Shown here one piece after another: positions 59,519-64,000 of a DNA stretch of 64,000 nt. Origin of the DNA: Cymodocea nodosa (taxonomy: Eukaryota; Streptophyta; Magnoliopsida; Alismatales; Cymodoceaceae). Every line of letters begins with the position of its first letter. Position 1 is the first letter of the stretch. Under the pieces are notes generated by a model, which searched no databases, had not been told where the DNA came from, and worked only from the letters and a program-made list of their open reading frames with translations. The position numbers and the translations under genes are program-made. The DNA lies in the NCBI GenBank assembly GCA_036874045.1, contig CM072338.1, positions 22,652,501 through 22,716,500 on the forward strand. Reading direction: 5' to 3'.

Positions 59519-60523
59519 ATGGAATCGTCGGGCTTAACCTCCCATATCTCCTTCTCCCGTTATCCTCCCCCAAAACCCTATCCCTCTTCCTCCGCTCTCC
59601 CCAAATCCACCAATCTCTTCCCGATTAGATCCTCTTCCTTGTCCCAAAACCCTCCACCGCCTCAGAGGATCATCAATTTCTCCCTCAAACCCGTCGTCGT
59701 CACGCTCGTGGCGGTGTCCGCCGCCGCCACGGCCCTTCTCTACGGTCGCACTTGCAACAACCCCTACTCCTCCCTTGCCTACGCCGCGACCGCCGTCATC
59801 GACGACGCAAAACAACGGGAGACCGTCGGTGAGGAGAACAAACCCGTCGATGATACGGTGTCCAGACGTATGGAGTCGCTTCAGGCTGAGGTGGAAAACA
59901 AAGTCAGAGCGGGGAAGATCCCCGAGGCGATGACTGTCATTGATAAAATGATCCTTCTCCAGCCGGACGACAAGGACTTGCTCCTTTTAAAGGCGCATCT
60001 CTTCACGCACGAAGGGAACCACGCCGACGCCAAGGCTGCGTTCGAGGAGGTACTCAGTAGGGATCCGATCACTGTTGAGGCGTACCATGGGCTTGTATTG
60101 ATCGCGTCCCAAACAGAGGAGAATGCAGACGAGTCGGAAGGCGAAGGGGAACTTGATAGAATCATGGAGAGGATAGGAATCGCGGTGGAGACGTGCAAGA
60201 ATGAGAATAGGAAGCGGGAGCTGAGGGATTTTTTGCTGTTGATAGCGCAGATTAGGGTGATGGAGGGCGAGTACGACGAGGCCCTTGGGATCTACAGGGA
60301 ATTGGTCAGCCAGGAGCCGAGGGATTTTCGTCCATATCTTTGCCAGGGGATCCTTTACACGTTGCTGCAGAAGAAGGATGAGGCAGAGAAACAATTCGAG
60401 AAGTACAGACGGCTCGTTCCGAAGGGGCATCCTTATGCACAGTACTTTGAGGAAAATATGGCGTTGATGAAGGCTATCGGGCAGAAACAAGATAACAAAA
60501 GAACTGGTGTTCTGAAGAGCTGA
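59519..60523 (+). CDS. SG1: Chloroplast TPR protein, SLOW GREEN 1-like
   Basis: An intronless 334-aa protein. The N-terminus (1-50) is rich in Ser and Pro with few acidic residues, fitting a chloroplast transit peptide. A hydrophobic segment (58-75, VVVTLVAVSAAATALLY) follows and may span the thylakoid or envelope membrane. Residues 115-310 form TPR-like helix pairs (GKIPEAMTVIDKMILLQPDD; GNHADAKAAFEEVLSRDP; GEYDEALGIYRELVSQEPRD; KKDEAEKQFEKYRRLVPK). The blocks VEAYHGL, DFLLLIAQIRVMEG and PRDFRPYLCQGILYTLL are, as I recall, diagnostic for Arabidopsis SG1, a TPR protein needed for early chloroplast development and greening. The start is the first ATG after a pyrimidine-rich leader. A CAG|GTAAAT sits 15 bases after the stop and may be a 3' UTR intron donor. 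Confidence 0.88.
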   Translation: MESSGLTSHISFSRYPPPKPYPSSSALPKSTNLFPIRSSSLSQNPPPPQRIINFSLKPVVVTLVAVSAAATALLYGRTCNNPYSSLAYAATAVIDDAKQRETVGEENKPVDDTVSRRMESLQAEVENKVRAGKIPEAMTVIDKMILLQPDDKDLLLLKAHLFTHEGNHADAKAAFEEVLSRDPITVEAYHGLVLIASQTEENADESEGEGELDRIMERIGIAVETCKNENRKRELRDFLLLIAQIRVMEGEYDEALGIYRELVSQEPRDFRPYLCQGILYTLLQKKDEAEKQFEKYRRLVPKGHPYAQYFEENMALMKAIGQKQDNKRTGVLKS

Positions 60524-62100
60524 CGCATTGGTCATGCAGGTAAATTCGGGGCGACTTCAAAAAGTTTTGTTTGCTTGTGTCTTTCTGGTTTTCTTAGTAC
60601 GTATAAATTATGGAAGTGAGATATTGCCTTATCTTCGTTGTTCCACCCATGAATCGTGCAAATGAACAAGAGAACACTTGTTATTCCGTTTAAGTTCTAC
60701 CATCGTCTCACGGCCAAGAGAACCACCAAACATAACTGCTTACTCTCTCAAAAGTTTTGTGTTATCGGTATTCTTTAGCCTGAACCATCTATGTCATGTT
60801 CATTCAATATTTGTGGTGCTATAGAAAGTAAGCAGCATTTCAATATCCACCACCTTCGGAGCAACTGATTTTGTCTAGAAAGTAGTAACAATCTTCAGAA
60901 TTCAGATGTAAACCTAGATAATATGGCAACTGTTTTTGAGAGACTTAGGAAGACAGCTTTTCCTTGTTCTAAAATTCAGCTTTTGCTAAATGGATGGTGA
61001 TTATCAACAAGGTTAAAACTTATGGATGGGTTGCCAACAATACATAGCATCTGTACGGGTGAGCCATATGTGCTTTATATTTAAAACTACAGGTATTTCA
61101 GCTATCTATTAGTGTTTATTGGTGCATATAAGAGTTAATATTTCTTTCTAATTGGTGAAACTATTAAATATGTTATTGTGATTTGAAGTTAAGGCTGTTT
61201 CAGAAATTTCTTGCTTCAACATTTCCACATGTGCAAGGGAGTGAGTGATTGTGGTATTAGCAGCATAACTTACATTACATGTAGTCAACTGTATTGCTTC
61301 TGAAAATGAAAATGCCACCGTTAATTTAAATTAGCTAAATTGAGTGAAATGGTAATATGCATAATGAGTGCAATTGCATAATAAAGTGCATATCATGCCA
61401 AACCTGCGTCACTGATATGGTACTATTGCAGATATTTTGACTAAAAGAAAGGTGACCAAATATTGAATGGAACTTAAGACGTTAGGGTTCAAATAAAAAA
61501 TGGGAAATTCTATGGTACGTAAAAACTCTATTACAAGGATTTAATTATATAATGGTAGTTCAGTTGCTTATTTACAATTATAAGTCCAACAATATATTTC
61601 AATGAATAGTCAACATTGAAATTTAATGATACACAAAATCATGGTACTCATGTGGGTACCAAAGTAAGTCACATGACTCACACCATTAGAAATACGTTTT
61701 TAAGTGTTTCAACAGTAAGATTTATTGAGGTACATGTTATAACGTCAATATTGCTTTTTAGTATTTCTTTTTCAGTTATCTTAATTGATAATAAACTAGT
61801 TGGTTGGGCTTATGTGTCTGGAGACTTTTAACTCTATTTTCTTTGGTTATGTAGTTTTTTGTTCCTTCTCATAAAAAACAACAATAACGAGTTCCTTACT
61901 CTTACCATTTGGTGTTGGTCATATGAATGATTTCTTTCCATTCATTCTTATTTATCACTAAGCCTTACATTGATTTATGTAATTCTAAATTTTTTTATCA
62001 TTTTTAAATGAATAAAATCCTTTTCCTTTATCTATTTTAGTTTCTCATTGATTAATTCTTTTTCCATTATGGATATGTTTACATAGGGTACACATTAATT
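60524..62100. other. 3' flank of SG1-like gene and AT-rich DNA
   Basis: The first part is probably 3' UTR, perhaps spliced (see finding). Beyond about 61000 there is nothing I can name; the small frame 61616-61831 looks like chance. Confidence 0.5.
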
Positions 62101-62109
62101 GTTGATCTA

Positions 62110-62450
62110 AATTATGTTGGGTGATAGTTGATATAGGTGTCAACCAGTTGTGTTGGCTTGACACAACCTAGATAGTTGATGGCTTGGTTGCTATTTGTGT
62201 TAAGTTGGGTTGTGTCATGTCATAAAGACCACAACTCAAGCACGGCCCATTGGCATGGGCCCATATGGACCAGGTTGGTCAATGATAGATTGATTGTGCT
62301 ATGGCCCATGCAGGCATGACCAAGCCTATCCCCAAAGTGTTTAATGTAAAAAACACTATTGCTTTTAATGGGGTTTGAACTGATAACCCTTATGGCATCT
62401 TAAAGTTACAAGACTAATAACTTATATTCAAATTGTTATTAAAAAACTTT
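62110..62450. repeat. hAT-like subterminal repeat patch (tentative)
   Basis: The segment has clustered GGCCCA/TGGGCC words ('cacggcccattggcatgggcccatatgg', split by single bases, 62240-62268) and 'gacacaacc'/'ggttgtgtc' inverted words, with a 'ggggtttgaactgataaccc' phrase downstream. Such GGGCC-rich subterminal zones are typical of plant hAT elements. No transposase coding was found and the ends are not defined. Confidence 0.3.
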
Positions 62451-62553
62451 TAAAAAATATTAATCATCATTCATTAAATTAAATGAAGAATAATAATTAC
62501 ATTTATTAAATTTATGAATCATTGAAAAAGTAAATTATTTATTAAAAAAGTTG

Positions 62554-62774
62554 AATAAAAATTACATCACATAATTTACATTTACAATTAAAAATCTACA
62601 TTTAATTTTGTGATGACCCTATTTAAATATTCATGTTGGCAAAATCTTCCATCTAATTAAAAATTAAATTTCAATAAAAATTACTTTATATAATTTACAT
62701 TTACGATTAAAATTCACATTTAATTTTGAAATGACTGTTTTAAAGTATTCATGTTGGTAAAATCATCCATCGAA
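62554..62774. repeat. Direct tandem duplication, about 119-bp unit
   Basis: Copy 1 starts 'aataaaaattacatcaca' at 62554 and copy 2 'aataaaaattactttata' at 62673. Both run through 'taatttacatttac.attaaa', 'cacatttaattttg' (first copy 'ctacatttaattttg'), 'atgac', 'tattcatgttgg.aaaatc' and 'tccatc'. The copies differ at roughly one base in eight, so the duplication is not recent. Confidence 0.85.
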
Positions 62775-62779
62775 TCTCA

Positions 62780-63960
62780 TGCTTGAAAACAAACTTTCCC
62801 TTTCTCTCCCTTTTCGAAAGAAAGAGGATTGACTACACATCTAACCCTCCCTAAACGGATGCTATCTATGGGCTTCGTGCCTCACCTTATCTAGCTAGTG
62901 GAGTGGTTCTGACACTCCTCCTTCTACCTGTGTAATATTTTCCTTTACTATCTATGGGAACCCTTTCTATGTGGTCACATTGACCTAACTCGACTCTAGT
63001 TGATAGAAAAGAGCGAGATGCCCTCACACCTTGGGAATGGGTTTCACTTGAAGCATCAGACCAAGGAGCAACCATGACTTGTGTGTACCATAGGGGCCAC
63101 AAAGGCTTTTGCCTCTCCACACCAACCTGGGCCTCACACAATGACATACCTATTGCCCATAACCTCTCTCGTTTCTCACAAAACTAGGGTTTTGTGGCCC
63201 TACAGTCATCGATGTCCATGAGTTGAAAGCAGGGCACTCTCTATTGGGGGTGTTGTGAGTCACTTGAAGCCCCCACTTGTGTCAACTACAAGAGAGGTTG
63301 GTTGTGAACCTCCACCACCTGATCTAAAGTTGGTGAACCAGAGCCTATCCCTCTCTTCAACCGCATGAATTCCAATGGCCCGGTGGGTGGGTGTGTTGTC
63401 ACTTGTGAGGAAGACCACACTACATGAGAAGTCAAGAGGTGTTTGAGGTTGCAAGGATTCATGTAGGGCCTCGAGATGCAAAGTGGGATATGGGTTGGCT
63501 GCAATGATTCATGTAGAGCTAAGGGGTGAATGTCATAAGGATTCATGCGAGCTTCCAGAGGGGATAAAGGCGAACGACAAGGATTCATGTTGTTGCGAAT
63601 GGGTGTCAAAAAGGAGTCAAAAAATGGTGAGTGCAAGGATCCATGCAACTCTCCTAGGTTCCTTTGGTGAAGGTTACACCACCCAGAGGAACCGACATTG
63701 TTCTAAGATATGAGTTCTCTTAGTGGAAGCATTCAAATGTCCTTCCTCACTTGTGTGCCAAACAAGAGTATTATTGCCAATGCTCAAGAGCAAAATTACT
63801 AATCACCTAAGAATTAGAACCGCTAGTGCTCAGGAATGAAATTGTCGATCCTTGTATCTGTAGTCTATCTTCCCCTTCTATACCTTGTGTGTTGCTATCA
63901 CGTGAAAGACCCCATGATCGTGCATGATCTCTTCTCAAAACTCATAGAGTTATCCTAACT
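62780..63960. other. GC-richer repeat-like DNA of unknown family
   Basis: From about 62780 the composition changes abruptly from AT-rich to near 50% GC. Open frames exist on both strands (62887-63147 and 63286-63648 minus) but are not recognisable, and the latter is produced by the short repeats listed next. It is probably part of a mobile element that continues past the window edge. Confidence 0.35.
63451..63645. repeat. Five GCAAGGATTCATG-type repeats, 34-55 bp apart
   Basis: 'gcaaggattcatg' starts at 63451; 'gcaatgattcatg' at 63501; '..aaggattcatg' at about 63535 and 63578; and 'gcaaggatccatg' at 63633. The spacer sequences between them are only weakly alike ('gggatatgggttggct', 'ggggtgaatgtcat', 'ggggataaaggcgaac', 'gaatgggtgtcaaaa'). 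A degenerate minisatellite or an array of binding sites inside an unidentified element. Confidence 0.65.
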
Positions 63961-64000
63961 TGCCGAGTTTTGGGTATCCTTAATGGATAACCTGTCGAAT

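Noticed and set aside
62887-63648. Minus-strand frames of 86 and 120 aa
   Set aside because: No recognisable domain; the second is a translation of the short GCAAGGATTCATG repeats.

Overview
The window is nuclear DNA of a flowering plant and most likely a monocot. It has spliced genes with GT-AG introns, GC-rich exons in an AT-rich background, a plant tRNA-Arg, an Au-like SINE, L1- and RTE-type LINEs, and proteins from plant-only families (MAKR, EXO70H-like, SLOW GREEN 1-like). A banana-like (Zingiberales) source is a guess only.

Layout. 1-6.7 kb: the 3' part of a plus-strand coiled-coil gene whose 5' end lies outside the window; an intron carries an L1 LINE remnant. 9.0-10.0 kb: an intronless gene of the membrane-associated kinase regulator (MAKR/BKI1-like) family. 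10-15.3 kb: an AT-rich gap with a degenerate satellite-like array. 15.35-39.43 kb, minus strand: a complete 20-exon gene for the UFM1 E3 ligase UFL1. Its reading frame was followed across all 19 introns and gives 814 aa. Its introns are packed with RTE LINE tails, L1 pieces, one Au-like SINE, a MITE-like repeat and LTR-type scars. 42.9-44.8 kb, minus strand: an intronless EXO70 gene, probably subgroup H. 45-56 kb: AT-rich intergenic DNA with one tRNA-Arg(TCG) and small tandem-repeat patches. 56.5-59.0 kb: a nine-exon alpha/beta hydrolase of the monoacylglycerol lipase / caffeoylshikimate esterase group with an intact Ser-Asp-His triad. 59.5-60.5 kb: an intronless chloroplast TPR protein (SLOW GREEN 1-like). 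60.5-64 kb: repeat-rich DNA without a recognisable gene.

The genes are ordinary, unlinked plant housekeeping, trafficking and signalling genes; there is no operon logic or shared pathway. I found no convincing new biological system. The most unusual features are the expanded UFL1 introns, with five RTE copies all antisense to the host gene; paired GGATCC palindromes upstream of UFL1; and several short tandem or punctuated repeats I cannot assign to a known family.
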